64,000 bases of DNA from Bacillota bacterium (GCA_030019365.1 JASEFA010000002.1:1-64000); one strand, 5' to 3'; shown: positions 42,131 to 52,935, numbered from the stretch's first letter. The notes: generated from the sequence alone by a model not told the origin. Numbers and translations: made by a program.

Positions 42131-42420
42131 GCAAAAAGCCACTCGCCACCCACTGATCGGGGACGAGAGGCTTTCTCCCGCGGTGCCACCCCGCTTGTCG
42201 CGCCGGAAAGCGCGCACTCCCGAAACCGAGCGCGCTCCGGCCGCGACCCCTCATTGGGCGATAACGGGCCCTCCGTCCGGGCTTGGGCACCCGCCTTGTG
42301 CCTGCCCTCGGGGCTGGATTCCCCAGACGGGGGGCCAGCTCGCACCTCCCGCTGGCTCTCTGATTCCCCACGCTTTCCAGGTACTGTGCCCCTCAACGGT
42401 TCATCAGGCTACTTGGCGCA
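42131..42420 (-). promoter_or_regulatory. Serine T-box leader
   Basis: T-box riboswitch ahead of the aminotransferase-serA-DUF1015 operon. On the minus strand the loop-E AGTA (in GGCACAGTACC), the AG-rich Stem I loop (GAGAGCCAGCGGGAGG) and GGGAA-UCC place the specifier UCC (Ser) at 42318-42316. The T-box sequence GGGTGGCACCGCGG lies at 42178-42192 and a terminator follows. Uncharged tRNA-Ser should turn the operon on. Confidence 0.88.
42133..42173 (-). terminator. Serine T-box terminator
   Basis: On the minus strand AAAGCC-T-CTCG pairs with CGAG-T-GGCTTT, giving about 10 bp with one mismatch, followed by a U-run. It competes with the T-box antiterminator and lies ~35 bases before the aminotransferase ribosome-binding site. 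Confidence 0.85.
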
Positions 42421-42421
42421 A

Positions 42422-42451
42422 AGTCTACCAGGTTTGCCGCCGAAATGTCAA
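42422..42451 (-). promoter_or_regulatory. Promoter of serine operon
   Basis: TTGACA (42451-42446), an 18-base spacer and TAGACT (42427-42422) on the minus strand, just before the T-box Stem I. Confidence 0.7.
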
Positions 42452-42578
42452 CATGCAGGCCTCTATTCCTCTATCGTGATGGCGTCTATCGTCAGTGTAC
42501 CGCAACTTCGCCCCACGCCCGCTCCGGCCGGGGCGGCTTGCACCGTGCCCCGGTCGACACCGTGGAGAAAGAAGCCGG

Positions 42579-43540
42579 TCAGACCAGGTGGCAGGCTACC
42601 TGGTGGTCAGGGGCAAAGGGACGGAGGACCGGTACTTCGCGCCGGCACTCGTCTCTGGCCCTCGGGCAGCGAGGCCAGAACCGACATCCCGGCGGCGGAG
42701 ACGAGGGGTCGGGAACGTCGCCCTCGAGGGGAACCCCCAGGGTGCGCCGGCGGGGATCGGGTACGGGGACCGCCCCGATCAGGGCCTGGGTGTATGGGTG
42801 CAGCGGCGTGCCCAGCACTTTCTCAACCGGCCCGCTCTCTACCAGCACCCCCAGGTACATCACCCCCACCCGGTCGCACATGTGCTCCACTACGGCGATG
42901 TCGTGGGAAATCAGCAGATACGAGAGTCCCAGCCTGACCTGCAGGTCGGCGAGGAGGTTCAGCACCTGAGCCTGCACGGAAACGTCCAGGGAACTGGTGG
43001 GCTCGTCCAGGACCAGCAGGGAGGGGTTGAGCGCCAGGGCGCGGGCCACGCCCACCCGCTGCCGCTGGCCCCCGCTCATCTCGTGCGGGTAGCGGTTCAG
43101 GAACTCGCCGGGGAGACCCACCAGGGCGCACAACTCTGCCACGCGCTCCCGCAGCTGGCGCCCGCCCATGGGCACGTGAGCGCGCAGGGGCTCCGCCACG
43201 ATGTCCAGGACCCGCAAACGCGGATCCAGGGACCAGTACGGGTCCTGGAACACCATCTGCACGTGCCGGCGCATGCGGCGCAACTCTTCCCCCCTGAGGG
43301 AAGTGAGGTCGCGACCCTCGAACAGCACCCGCCCCTCCGTGGGCTCGACCAGACGCAGCACGGTGCGGGCCAGGGTGCTCTTGCCGCAACCCGACTCCCC
43401 CACGATGCCCAGTGATTCCCCCCGGGTAGAAACAGTGAAGGTGACTCCGTCCACGGCCCGGACCCAGCCCGTCACCCGACGCAGCATTCCCGTCCTGATG
43501 GGGAAGTACCTCTTCAGCCCCCTCACCTCGAGGAGCGGGG

Positions 43541-43544
<4 letters not shown>
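42579..43544 (-). CDS. Oligopeptide ABC transporter ATPase OppF/DppF-like
   Basis: A 321-residue ATPase with Walker [10 protein letters not shown], signature [16 protein letters not shown], Walker [13 protein letters not shown], switch His in [12 protein letters not shown] and the C-terminal OppD/F extension with conserved cysteines ([17 protein letters not shown]). That extension can bind an Fe-S cluster in related proteins. It overlaps oppD by 4 bases and is the last gene of the peptide operon begun by the binding protein at 52935. Confidence 0.94.
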
Positions 43545-44563
<1,019 letters not shown>

Positions 44564-44568
44564 CCAGG

Positions 44569-45483
44569 CTACGCCTCCCGTGTGCGGGGATCGGAAATCT
44601 CCCTGATCCCGTCTCCCACCAGGTTGAATGCCAGCACGGCCACAAATATGGCCAGGCCGGGGAAAGTAACATACCACCACTGGTTAAGAAAGAAGTTGCG
44701 CCCGATGCTCACCAGCAGCCCCCACTCAGGCGTAGGGGGCTGCGCCCCCATCCCCAGGAACCCTAAAGACGCCGCAGTGAGGATCACCCCGCCGAAGTCC
44801 ATGGAGGCCTGCACCACCACCGGAGCCATGGTATTGGGCAGGATGTGGCGCCAGATAACCACCCAGGGCTTGACCCCCGCCGCGCGGGCGGCCTCCACGA
44901 ACCCCCGCTCCCTCACCGAGAGGGCCTGGCCCCGGATGAGGCGGCTGTACCAGGGCCACCACGCTATGCCGATAGAAATCATGACGTTGGTCAGGCTGGG
45001 ACCCAGCATGGCGCATATGGCCACCGACAGTAACAAGGGCGGAAAGCTCATGAACACGTCGCACACCCGCATGAGCACCTCGTCCACCGTTCCCCCGAAG
45101 AACCCGGCCGCCAGGCCGACGGGCACCCCGATGAGCAGGGCCAGCCCGATGGCAATGACCCCCACCGTCAGGGATATGCGGGAGCCAAACAATACCCGGC
45201 TGAACAGGTCGCGCCCCAGTTCGTCCGTGCCAAACGGGTGCTCCCGGCTGGGCGTAAGCAGGGCCCTCTCCGGATGCACGTCGGTACCGGCATCCCCTGG
45301 ATAGGGCGCCAGCCAGGGGGCGGCCAGCGCCACCAGGATAAGCAGCAGCACCACCGCCGTGCCGGCCACCGTCAGGCGGTTGCGCCGGAAAAGGTACCAC
45401 GTATAGCCGAGCCCCGCCCTCCTGCGCTCTTGACTGTTGTGATCCGGTGTGGCGTCCGGAGTGCGCGTTGCCTCGTCGCTCAT
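44569..45483 (-). CDS. Peptide ABC permease OppC/DppC-like
   Basis: A 304-residue permease with about six membrane segments after a ~35-residue cytoplasmic tail. HPFGTDELGRDLFSRVLFG is the family N-terminal signature, and FVEAARAAGVKPWVVIWRHILPN the EAA loop. It starts one base after dppB ends and precedes the OppD gene by 5 bases. It is distinct from the DppC-like protein at 18666, indicating two separate importers. Confidence 0.94.
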   Translation of the reverse strand: MSDEATRTPDATPDHNSQERRRAGLGYTWYLFRRNRLTVAGTAVVLLLILVALAAPWLAPYPGDAGTDVHPERALLTPSREHPFGTDELGRDLFSRVLFGSRISLTVGVIAIGLALLIGVPVGLAAGFFGGTVDEVLMRVCDVFMSFPPLLLSVAICAMLGPSLTNVMISIGIAWWPWYSRLIRGQALSVRERGFVEAARAAGVKPWVVIWRHILPNTMAPVVVQASMDFGGVILTAASLGFLGMGAQPPTPEWGLLVSIGRNFFLNQWWYVTFPGLAIFVAVLAFNLVGDGIREISDPRTREA

Positions 45484-45484
45484 G

Positions 45485-46504
45485 TCATCCCTCCAGCCGG
45501 ATGCGCGGATCGAGCCAGGCCAGGATGAGGTCAACCACCAGGTTGACAATCACGTAGGTACATGCCACCACGATGGTGACTCCCATGATGGCGGGGTAGT
45601 CCGCCGAGAGGATGGACTGGGAAGCGTACTGCCCCAACCCTGGCCAGTTGAAGACGCTTTCCACCAGGAACGTCTCCGCCAGGGAATACGCGAAGGTGAG
45701 CCCCAGTACGGTAATGGTGGGCCCCAGCGCGTTCTTGAGGGCGTACCGGTAATACACCACCGGGCGCGGGATGCCGTACGCCCGTGGCACCACGATGTAC
45801 TCCTCGCTCATCACCTCGAGGAGAGAGGAGCGGGTCATCCTGGTGATGAGCCCCAGGGGGTATGCGGCCATGGTGACGGCCGGCAGCACCATGTGGCTGA
45901 GGGCGTTGCTGAATACCGGCCAGTTACCCGTAAGGAGGGAGTCCAGCAAATACGACCCGGTGATGCGGTGGATGGGATAGGTGAGCCGCACCACGGTGTC
46001 CACCCGGCCCCCCAGGGGTAGAATCCCAAGGTAGCCGAAAAAGAGCAATTGCAGCAGCATGGCCAGCCAGAAGGTGGGCACCGAAACCGCCCCGATGGAC
46101 AGCAGCCGGGCACCGTGATCGGGCAGCCTATCCTTGCGGGTGGCGGAAAGGATGCCCATCGGCACCCCCACCGCCACGGCGATCAACATGCCGCTCAGTA
46201 TGAGCTCCAGCGAGGCGGGCAGGAAGGCGCGAATATCCGCGATGACCGGCCGGTGGGTGCGGATGGACCTGCCCCACTCCCCCCGCAACAGGTCCCCCAT
46301 GTAGCGCAGGTACTGCACGTACAGCGGCTTGTCCAGGCCCAGCTCTACCCGGGCGCGGGCAATCTGCTCCGCGGTGGGGTGGCCTCCCACCCAGCGCGCC
46401 GCGGGGTCGGAGGGGATGACCCTGGCGATGAAGAAGGTCACCAGTGTCACCCCACATAATACCGCAACTCCCAGCAGCAACCTGCGAACAATATACGCTC
46501 TCAA
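45485..46504 (-). CDS. Peptide ABC permease OppB/DppB-like
   Basis: A 339-residue permease beginning MRAYIVRRLLLGVAVLCGV, a normal OppB start, with the EAA loop EYIVVPRAYGIPRPVVYYRYALKN and NWPGLGQYASQSIL. It pairs with the OppC-like protein. The binding protein lies 5 kb upstream at 51352, beyond a racemase, two M29-like proteins and DUF917, in the same transcriptional direction. Confidence 0.94.
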   Translation of the reverse strand: MRAYIVRRLLLGVAVLCGVTLVTFFIARVIPSDPAARWVGGHPTAEQIARARVELGLDKPLYVQYLRYMGDLLRGEWGRSIRTHRPVIADIRAFLPASLELILSGMLIAVAVGVPMGILSATRKDRLPDHGARLLSIGAVSVPTFWLAMLLQLLFFGYLGILPLGGRVDTVVRLTYPIHRITGSYLLDSLLTGNWPVFSNALSHMVLPAVTMAAYPLGLITRMTRSSLLEVMSEEYIVVPRAYGIPRPVVYYRYALKNALGPTITVLGLTFAYSLAETFLVESVFNWPGLGQYASQSILSADYPAIMGVTIVVACTYVIVNLVVDLILAWLDPRIRLEG

Positions 46505-46559
46505 CCCCTGCCGTACCTCCCGACCGTGTCACGATAAGCGCCACTTCCTCCCGACAGCG

Positions 46560-48074
46560 TCATCTCTTCCGCCAAGGCCTCGCCCTCCCCACCAGGTCGG
46601 CCAGGTTAAGAGCTACCGCCAATGGCTCCAGGACGGGTACGTCCAGTCTCTCGGCTACCGCGTGGGCCATCTTCGCCATCGCACCGCAGCCCAGCACAAT
46701 CACCTCCGCCCCCCGTCCTACCAGATTCCGGGCTTCCGAGAGGATTGCTTCCGCCGTGACGGCCTCGTCACTGGAAAGTTCCAGGACCCCTATGTCGATC
46801 CCCACCGCACCCGCCAGCCGATGAGTCAACCCCATCTCCCTGACCTGCAGCTCGGCCCAGGGGCCGGCGTTCCGCCCCGTCGATACCACCCCGAAGCGGT
46901 GCCCCAGCAGCAGAGCCAGTCTGCAGCTGGCCTCTGCCAGGCCAATAGCAGGTCTGCCCGTGGACTCCCGCAGGGCCAGCACGGCCGGGTCGGCGAAGCA
47001 GTTTACCACACTGACGTCGAATGCCCCGCCCTCACCGCGCGCTGCCCGCACCACACCGGGACGGGCACATGCCTCCTGGTAAAAGGTTTCTATACATCGC
47101 GGTCCTGCGCTGATGTCCTTCACGTTTGCCCTGGTCCAGGGCGGCAGCACGGTGCGAGCATATTCCGGTACCCATGATAGCAGGCCGGGCGAGACTACCG
47201 GATTCACCAGCAAAACATCTACGGGATCAGGATCCCCGCCGATCCTGCCGCCAGGCCCGCCCGCGAACACCCCTGCTTGCTCCCCAGGCCCGCTGGTACC
47301 TTCAGCGCCGCAACCCTGGATCCTCCCAACCCGCGGCTCCCGGTAAGGGGCATACAGGCCCCCCCGGTAATGGGACAATCCCAGCCTGGCCAGGACCTGC
47401 GCGGCCCGGAAGGCAAGGGCCATCGGCTCCAGCACCACCAGCCCCATCCCCTCCAGGACGGCAGCCACCCTGGGGGCAAGCGGGGCCAGGCCGGTGCAGC
47501 CCAGCACCATTACCTGGGCGTTCGCCTCCTCGTGGGCGCGCAAGGCGGCCCGCACCGCGCACTCCACCGTGCGGTCGGGCTGGCGTTCCAAATCCGCCAC
47601 CGCCACGCCCAGGGGGTAAACGCCGCCCACCGTCCCCTGCAGACCCAGGCGACGCACGTAACGGCGGAACATGACCGCGGCGGTCTCGTCGGGAGCCAGC
47701 ACCGCCACCCCTTCCCCGAAAAGGGGAGCCAGGGCCAGGGCCGTCTCGCCCGCCCCCAGCACCGGACAGGCGAGGAGTTCGCGGCCGGGGGCCAGGCCGG
47801 GGTCGGCGCAGCAGTTGATGACCACGGCGTCATACGCGTCTCTGCCCGGGCCCCGTTCCGGTGCCCCGCCCGCCTCCGCCAGAGCGTCCAGCAACGCCGC
47901 TACCCCGTACTCGGCCTCCACCAGCCTCGTCTCCCTGTCCACCGCCGGGGGCCCGTACCTCAGGCTGGCCACCCGTACCTCGTCCCCGGGTGCGACGAGG
48001 GAACGGAGGTATGCCTCATCCTGGGCGTCCCAGACGTCCGTCCCCACGGGATTGACAAAAAGGTACCTGGCCAC
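46560..48074 (-). CDS. Double Asp/Glu/hydantoin racemase-family protein
   Basis: A 504-residue protein made of two homologous racemase domains (~1-250 and ~285-504) of a family usually ~240 residues long. Each half keeps its catalytic Cys pair: INCCADPGL (Cys88/89) with VLGCTGL (Cys193), and VNCFADPAVL (Cys359) with VLGCGAMA (Cys463). A Gly-rich linker joins them. The motifs fit hydantoin racemase best, which would feed the hydantoinase encoded at 28523. GTG at 48074 has a G-rich site upstream. Confidence 0.85.
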   Translation of the reverse strand: MARYLFVNPVGTDVWDAQDEAYLRSLVAPGDEVRVASLRYGPPAVDRETRLVEAEYGVAALLDALAEAGGAPERGPGRDAYDAVVINCCADPGLAPGRELLACPVLGAGETALALAPLFGEGVAVLAPDETAAVMFRRYVRRLGLQGTVGGVYPLGVAVADLERQPDRTVECAVRAALRAHEEANAQVMVLGCTGLAPLAPRVAAVLEGMGLVVLEPMALAFRAAQVLARLGLSHYRGGLYAPYREPRVGRIQGCGAEGTSGPGEQAGVFAGGPGGRIGGDPDPVDVLLVNPVVSPGLLSWVPEYARTVLPPWTRANVKDISAGPRCIETFYQEACARPGVVRAARGEGGAFDVSVVNCFADPAVLALRESTGRPAIGLAEASCRLALLLGHRFGVVSTGRNAGPWAELQVREMGLTHRLAGAVGIDIGVLELSSDEAVTAEAILSEARNLVGRGAEVIVLGCGAMAKMAHAVAERLDVPVLEPLAVALNLADLVGRARPWRKR

Positions 48075-48125
48075 ACTCGTCCCCCCAGTACCGGCCCCTC
48101 CCCGGCCTTGCGTCACCCTGCCGGC

Positions 48126-49097
48126 TCACGCCCACCCGGACATCTCCGCCAGGACTCCGGCGCGCAGAATGACCTCTCCGTCCAGGAAAAGGGTAGGTGA
48201 CATGATGATGCCGTCGACGTGCAGGGGAACCTGCACGTGCCCGCCCATGCTGGCGTTGTCCCCGAAGGCCACGTGAACCGTACCCAGGACTTTTTCGTCC
48301 TCGAGCACGTTCCCGCTCACCGTGGCCAGGTCGTTGGTACCGATCCCCAGCTCCGCAAGGTTGGCAGCTCCCTCGCCCACCTCTTCCATGAGCCGCCTCA
48401 GTTCGGCGGCCACCCGGCCGCCCTCGATCCGCACCGCGCGGCCACCTTCCAGCCATACCCGCACGGGTTGATCCACTCGCACGTCCAGCAGAGATCCATC
48501 GATCACCACCACACCCTCGGCCGTTCCCTCCACCGGGGCGATGTAGGCCTCTCCGGCGGGCAGGTTCCCGAAGCTCCCGGGGGTCAGGTAAAGCCCGGTG
48601 TCGGCATGACCCACCCGCCCGGCCAGAGACATGGTGACGCCGGTACCACCGGCACTCACGATGCGGGCCCTCCCCGCCCGGGTGAGGAGGTCGGCCAGCG
48701 TCGTCGCTCGCCGGGCCACCAGGTGGTAGTCGGCGGGGAGCACCCTGGCCATCATATCCGCCGTTATCCCCGGCATAGAGGCGACGCGGGCCCCGCGCGC
48801 ACAGGCCTCCCGTCGGGCGGAAGTGTGGGACAGGGAAAAGGTGGTGGGCATCACCACCACGTGCGCGTGAGCCATGGCAGCGGCCACCGCGGCGGGCGGC
48901 TCCTCCCCGTCCCGGTTGCGCACCTCCATGAGCACCAGAACCGGCTCCGCACCCAGTTCCCGGGCAGCCCGGCGAAATGCTTGCCCCAATTCGAGGCTGG
49001 GCGCGTCGCAGACCACCGCCACCACCTCGCCCGGCTTCACCCCCAGGCACACCTGGAGGGCCCGCCGGGCTCCTGCCATCACGTCCACCGCATCCAT
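48126..49097 (-). CDS. M29 aminopeptidase-like protein (2)
   Basis: A 323-residue protein with the M29 (AmpS/PepS/aminopeptidase T) layout. The N-terminal LGVKPGEVVAVVCDAPSLE is typical, and the C-terminal metal region is visible in ATVSGNVLEDEKVLGTVHVAFGDN and QVPLHVDGIIM. Members are cobalt/zinc aminopeptidases, but short ones like this may have other roles. It starts 5 bases after its paralogue. In this peptide-import operon it probably hydrolyses imported peptides or amides. Confidence 0.82.
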   Translation of the reverse strand: MDAVDVMAGARRALQVCLGVKPGEVVAVVCDAPSLELGQAFRRAARELGAEPVLVLMEVRNRDGEEPPAAVAAAMAHAHVVVMPTTFSLSHTSARREACARGARVASMPGITADMMARVLPADYHLVARRATTLADLLTRAGRARIVSAGGTGVTMSLAGRVGHADTGLYLTPGSFGNLPAGEAYIAPVEGTAEGVVVIDGSLLDVRVDQPVRVWLEGGRAVRIEGGRVAAELRRLMEEVGEGAANLAELGIGTNDLATVSGNVLEDEKVLGTVHVAFGDNASMGGHVQVPLHVDGIIMSPTLFLDGEVILRAGVLAEMSGWA

Positions 49098-49102
49098 ATC
49101 CC

Positions 49103-50149
49103 TCACCCGCCCCGCGCAGCTCTGCCCAGATCCTCCAGTTCCGGGCCCACCACCCGGCCCCGGTCCAGGATCTGGACCCCATCCAGCCACACAGATGAAT
49201 TGAGGCATATCCCGTCGCAGTGCGAGGCGGCCCGGATGCCGTCGGGCGGGACATCAATGGGGCTCATGTAACCGATGCCCCACTCCGTGCACCCCCACAC
49301 CCGCTCGTCTTCCAGCACGTTTCCCGTGAGCCTGGCCCCAGGGTTAAACCCGTAGCAGACGTGGCCGAGCCGGAGCATATTGGGATCCCGGAAGGATTCC
49401 AGCCAGGCCCGGAACTCCTCCGCCTGGGGGCCACCCGCGATGGAGACTATGCGGCCCTCCCGTATCTCGAGGGAAATCGGCGCCTTGAGAATGCCCAGAG
49501 GCGGGCACAGCGACCCGTCGAACACGATGGTTCCTTCCACCGTCTCCAGCCGGGGGGACCAGCCTACCTGCCCGGCCAGCATCCACACGCCGGGGGTGGA
49601 CGCATCTCCCCAGTCACAACTGATGAAGTGGTCAGGCCCCACGTTCTGGAATGACACCTCCGTGCCGGCAGGGGTGGTGATCCGCACACTGGTGGCCCGG
49701 GAGGTCAGGTCGCGCACCTTCTCCAGGAAGCGACGCAGGGCGGCCGTGTCCACGCGACCGACAGCCCTCACCATGAGGTCCGCAGTCATGCCGCACAGGC
49801 ACAGGTAGCGCAGTTCCGGGTTGGCGGCCGTAGCATGCTCGTATACCCCCGAATACAGCAGCCACTGGAGGTTATACTCCACCCAGGCCTGGGAGGATGC
49901 CACCGCCCGGGCCAGAGCTTCTACGGGAAGGTCGGGGTCGGCCGCCTTACCCACCCCGCGGGGAGTCGCCACTTTCAGGACCAGGGGCTTGCCCCCCGAA
50001 TCCAGCACCGCGGCGGCCGTGGCCCGCACCACCTCCTCGTCACTCAGCGTGTCCGCCGTGATGGCCACCACTTCCCCCGGCTTGACCCGCAGGGACTCCC
50101 GTACCAGCTTCCCGGCGGCCGCGCTCAACTCAAATTCGTAGGCGCCCAT
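49103..50149 (-). CDS. M29 aminopeptidase-like protein (1)
   Basis: A 348-residue paralogue of the neighbouring protein: LRVKPGEVVAITADTLSDEE at the start, and NVLEDERVWGCTEWGIGYMSP with RAASHCDGICLNSSVWLDG near the C-terminus, where M29 enzymes bind metal. The Glu in TEWGIGY and the His/Asp in SHCDG are probable ligands. ATG at 50149 is used. Tandem copies suggest either a heteromer or two substrate ranges. Confidence 0.82.
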   Translation of the reverse strand: MGAYEFELSAAAGKLVRESLRVKPGEVVAITADTLSDEEVVRATAAAVLDSGGKPLVLKVATPRGVGKAADPDLPVEALARAVASSQAWVEYNLQWLLYSGVYEHATAANPELRYLCLCGMTADLMVRAVGRVDTAALRRFLEKVRDLTSRATSVRITTPAGTEVSFQNVGPDHFISCDWGDASTPGVWMLAGQVGWSPRLETVEGTIVFDGSLCPPLGILKAPISLEIREGRIVSIAGGPQAEEFRAWLESFRDPNMLRLGHVCYGFNPGARLTGNVLEDERVWGCTEWGIGYMSPIDVPPDGIRAASHCDGICLNSSVWLDGVQILDRGRVVGPELEDLGRAARGG

Positions 50150-50211
50150 TGGTATCACCCGTCCTCGTGTCGGGCGTCTCTCCCAGACCGTGGCACCGGC
50201 AAGAGCCCTAC

Positions 50212-51330
50212 CTACCCCTGCCGGGCGAACCGGCCGGGATCCCAGTCCACGTCGAACCCGAAGAAGCGAGGAACCAGGATACCCAGCCCCCGCTCGTTGA
50301 GCCACTCCCGGGGAGCGGGGAATCCGACCACCGCCACCTCCGTCCCCGCCGGGGCATGAGGATTGAGGATCGGGCTGCCGTCTTCCTGGCGGAGCACGCA
50401 GATGAGATCGGGAACGGTGACGTCCACGTGCCCGTCCTTCCAGGAGATGATGTTTTCGTTCTTGAACCAGATGCGGTACCTGCTACCCGCCCAAGCACCG
50501 GTACCCTCGAGTTCCATCTCCCCGAACAGGAAACCTTCCCTGTCTTCCCAGCGGGGATCGGTGCGCACCACACCCCGGAACAGGAGTTCCCCTCCGCCGG
50601 TCCGCACCACCGCCTCCACAGGATCCCGGCCCGCCTCCCAGGCTTCGCGCCGCGCCCGTCCCACCGCCAGGGCCCGCGTCAGTGCCCCCGGGATCACCCC
50701 GCCCGCTCGCAACTGCCCCACCCGAGCGGGGTGATCCGCCGTAGCCACCATCCCCCCGCTGGCCACGGCGACGGCCCGCACCAGGTCTTCCGCCCGGAAA
50801 TCGTCCACCACCCGCTCGATGACCACGGGTTCCCCGAAATCGGTGCACAGGGCCAGCGGGTAGATAGGCAGCCCCTGCAGGTAGTACGTGGAGAACTGCA
50901 GGTCGGGAACAGCCCGACCCGCGGCATCGGCGTCCAGGAGGGGAATCCCGGCCCGGGCGGCCACGGCCATCCCCACCGCCGTGTTAAGCCCGCCGTACTC
51001 AATGGACACCAGGGCAGCAAACGGACGGCCCAGGTGCCGCTCCAGGGCGCGCATGGCCAGGTATGCGGGCAGCTCTTGGGGCCGTGGCAACCGGGCGAAG
51101 CGGGCGGATGCCTCCGGGCTTTTGGGAGCCGTGGAACCCGTGAAGTACACCGAGCAGGTGGAGGCGTCATCCGGCAACTCCTGTGGCGAGGCCAACCAGA
51201 ACACCTGTCCCGCCTCGTGCTCGCGCCGCACCATCTCCCACCCCAGGGAGGGATCTCCCCCGCCGCCGGTGGCGAGCAGGGCACAACCATCCAGCACGTC
51301 CCTGGCTTCCTGGATCTCCAGCTTGCGCAA
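50212..51330 (-). CDS. DUF917 domain protein
   Basis: A 372-residue DUF917 protein: LLATGGGGDPSLGWEMV near 18-34, VSIEYGGLNTAVGMAVAARAGIPLLDADAAGRA (about 108-140), and C-terminal RIWFKNENIISWKDG with PDLICVL. DUF917 occurs beside hydantoinase/oxoprolinase and PucR genes and includes a proposed S-methyl-thiohydantoin desulfurase. It probably acts on a cyclic amide or hydantoin-like compound taken up by the adjacent transporter. The exact reaction is unknown. Confidence 0.85.
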   Translation of the reverse strand: MRKLEIQEARDVLDGCALLATGGGGDPSLGWEMVRREHEAGQVFWLASPQELPDDASTCSVYFTGSTAPKSPEASARFARLPRPQELPAYLAMRALERHLGRPFAALVSIEYGGLNTAVGMAVAARAGIPLLDADAAGRAVPDLQFSTYYLQGLPIYPLALCTDFGEPVVIERVVDDFRAEDLVRAVAVASGGMVATADHPARVGQLRAGGVIPGALTRALAVGRARREAWEAGRDPVEAVVRTGGGELLFRGVVRTDPRWEDREGFLFGEMELEGTGAWAGSRYRIWFKNENIISWKDGHVDVTVPDLICVLRQEDGSPILNPHAPAGTEVAVVGFPAPREWLNERGLGILVPRFFGFDVDWDPGRFARQG

Positions 51331-51351
51331 CGAAGACCACCCCCAGGGAGG

Positions 51352-52935
51352 CTACTTTGCCTCCTCGCGATAACAGTCGTACCACCACACCGCGTGCGGA
51401 TAGGCCGGGTTGTCTACGAAGCCTTTCAGCGACGCCGCCACGGGCCGCACGTACTCCAGGTCGTACAGGAACAGGGCAGCTGCGTCTTCCACCAGGATCT
51501 TCTGCGCCTGCACGTACTTGGCGATGGCCTGTTGCCGGTCGATGCCGGAAACCCGGCGCCCCTCCTCGATGAGCCGGTCGTACTCGGGATTCCTGTAGTA
51601 GCTCAGGTTGAAGACGATCTCAGGCTCGGAGTGGAAGAGGTTGACCAGGAAGCTGTACGGATCGGCGTAATCAGGCCACCAGTAAAAGAGGAAGATGTCC
51701 TGACGCTTCTGGGGGTCCGGATTCTTGGCGAGTTCCCACTGCTGCTCCCAGTTCATGACCCGGATTTCCAGGCCGATACCGAGCTCGGCGAAGGACGCCT
51801 TCATGAGTTCCGCCACCCTGCGCTCCTGGTCGTCCCCGCTGGTGTACGTCAGCGTCAGCTTCAACCCGCCCTTGCCGTAGCCGGCCTTCTCCAGCAGGGC
51901 GCGGGCCTTGTCCGGGTCGTACGCGTACTGGGGCACTTCCTCGGAGTAGCCCCACAAGCCCTTGGGCACCGGCCCGCGGGCCTGGGAAGCGTAACCGAGC
52001 ATGACCGTGGAGATGATGTCCCGGTAAGGCACGGCGCACGAGATGGCCCGCCGGACATCCGGGTTGTTCAGCGGCTTCTTCTCCGTATTCAGCATCCCCA
52101 GGAGGTTCTGGAAGGAGGGGGTCACCACCACATTGACCTTGGGATTCTTCTGCAGGTCGGCGATTTGATCCAGGGGAAGCTGGTTGGTGTAGTCAGCCTG
52201 CCCCGCCTCGATCATCTGGCGGCGGGTGGTGGGTTCGGTAACCTGCTTGAACACCACCTTGTCGAAGTGCTTACCTTCCCACCCTCCCCAGTAGTCGGGG
52301 AACTCGGTGAGCACCAGGTCCCCGGCCTTGTCGTAGCTCTCCAGCGTGTAAGGACCCGTGCCGGCCTCATGCCCGGCCGCGAACCAGTCCTCCCCGTGCT
52401 CCTTCACCGCCTGGGGGTCGAATACATGGGCTCCGTACCCCGAAGAAACGACGAGGTCAAGCGGAGCCGGGTACTTCAGCTTGAACACCACCGTGTACTG
52501 GTCGGGCACCTCTATCCTGTCCACGGAATCCCATATGAAGGACGCTCCCTTCCCCCGCTGGATGGTGCGTTCGATGGAGTACTTCACGGCATGGGCGTCC
52601 ACGGCATTGCCGGTGTGGAACTTCACACCCTTGCGGATGTGGAACGTCCATTCCAGCCCGTCGGGAGAATGGGAATAGTCCGTGGCCAGCACCGGGGTGA
52701 ACTTCTGAGCGATGGGGTCGTAGCGGAGCAGGGTCTCGTACATGTTGTTCATGGCGACGATCTCGTTGGAGAAGCTGTCGCTCGGGTCCCAGAACACCAT
52801 TACCTCGCTCGAGTTGGCGTAGACCGCGACCTGGGGTTTGGCCGGCTGCTGGGCCGGCTTGCTGCAGGCAGCCAGCAGGGAAACTGTCAGGATCACCACC
52901 AGCAGTGGGCCTAACCTACCTTTGCGCCCGTTCAT
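51352..52935 (-). CDS. Dipeptide/oligopeptide-binding lipoprotein (second SBP family 5)
   Basis: A 527-residue binding protein with a signal peptide and lipobox (VSLLAACSKP, Cys near 24). YSHSPDGLEWTFHIRKGVKFHTG and NPDVRRAISCAVPYRDII are family-5 landmarks. It starts the long operon whose permeases and ATPases lie at 42579-46504, and is divergent from the PucR regulator, which likely controls it. ATG at 52935 follows AAGGGGGGA. Confidence 0.93.
   Translation of the reverse strand: MNGRKGRLGPLLVVILTVSLLAACSKPAQQPAKPQVAVYANSSEVMVFWDPSDSFSNEIVAMNNMYETLLRYDPIAQKFTPVLATDYSHSPDGLEWTFHIRKGVKFHTGNAVDAHAVKYSIERTIQRGKGASFIWDSVDRIEVPDQYTVVFKLKYPAPLDLVVSSGYGAHVFDPQAVKEHGEDWFAAGHEAGTGPYTLESYDKAGDLVLTEFPDYWGGWEGKHFDKVVFKQVTEPTTRRQMIEAGQADYTNQLPLDQIADLQKNPKVNVVVTPSFQNLLGMLNTEKKPLNNPDVRRAISCAVPYRDIISTVMLGYASQARGPVPKGLWGYSEEVPQYAYDPDKARALLEKAGYGKGGLKLTLTYTSGDDQERRVAELMKASFAELGIGLEIRVMNWEQQWELAKNPDPQKRQDIFLFYWWPDYADPYSFLVNLFHSEPEIVFNLSYYRNPEYDRLIEEGRRVSGIDRQQAIAKYVQAQKILVEDAAALFLYDLEYVRPVAASLKGFVDNPAYPHAVWWYDCYREEAK

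Noticed and set aside
50149-52914. A 921-codon plus-strand open frame
   Set aside because: It runs antisense to DUF917 and the binding-protein gene, is rich in His/Gln/Pro/Gly and matches no family; high G+C antisense frames are commonly open.
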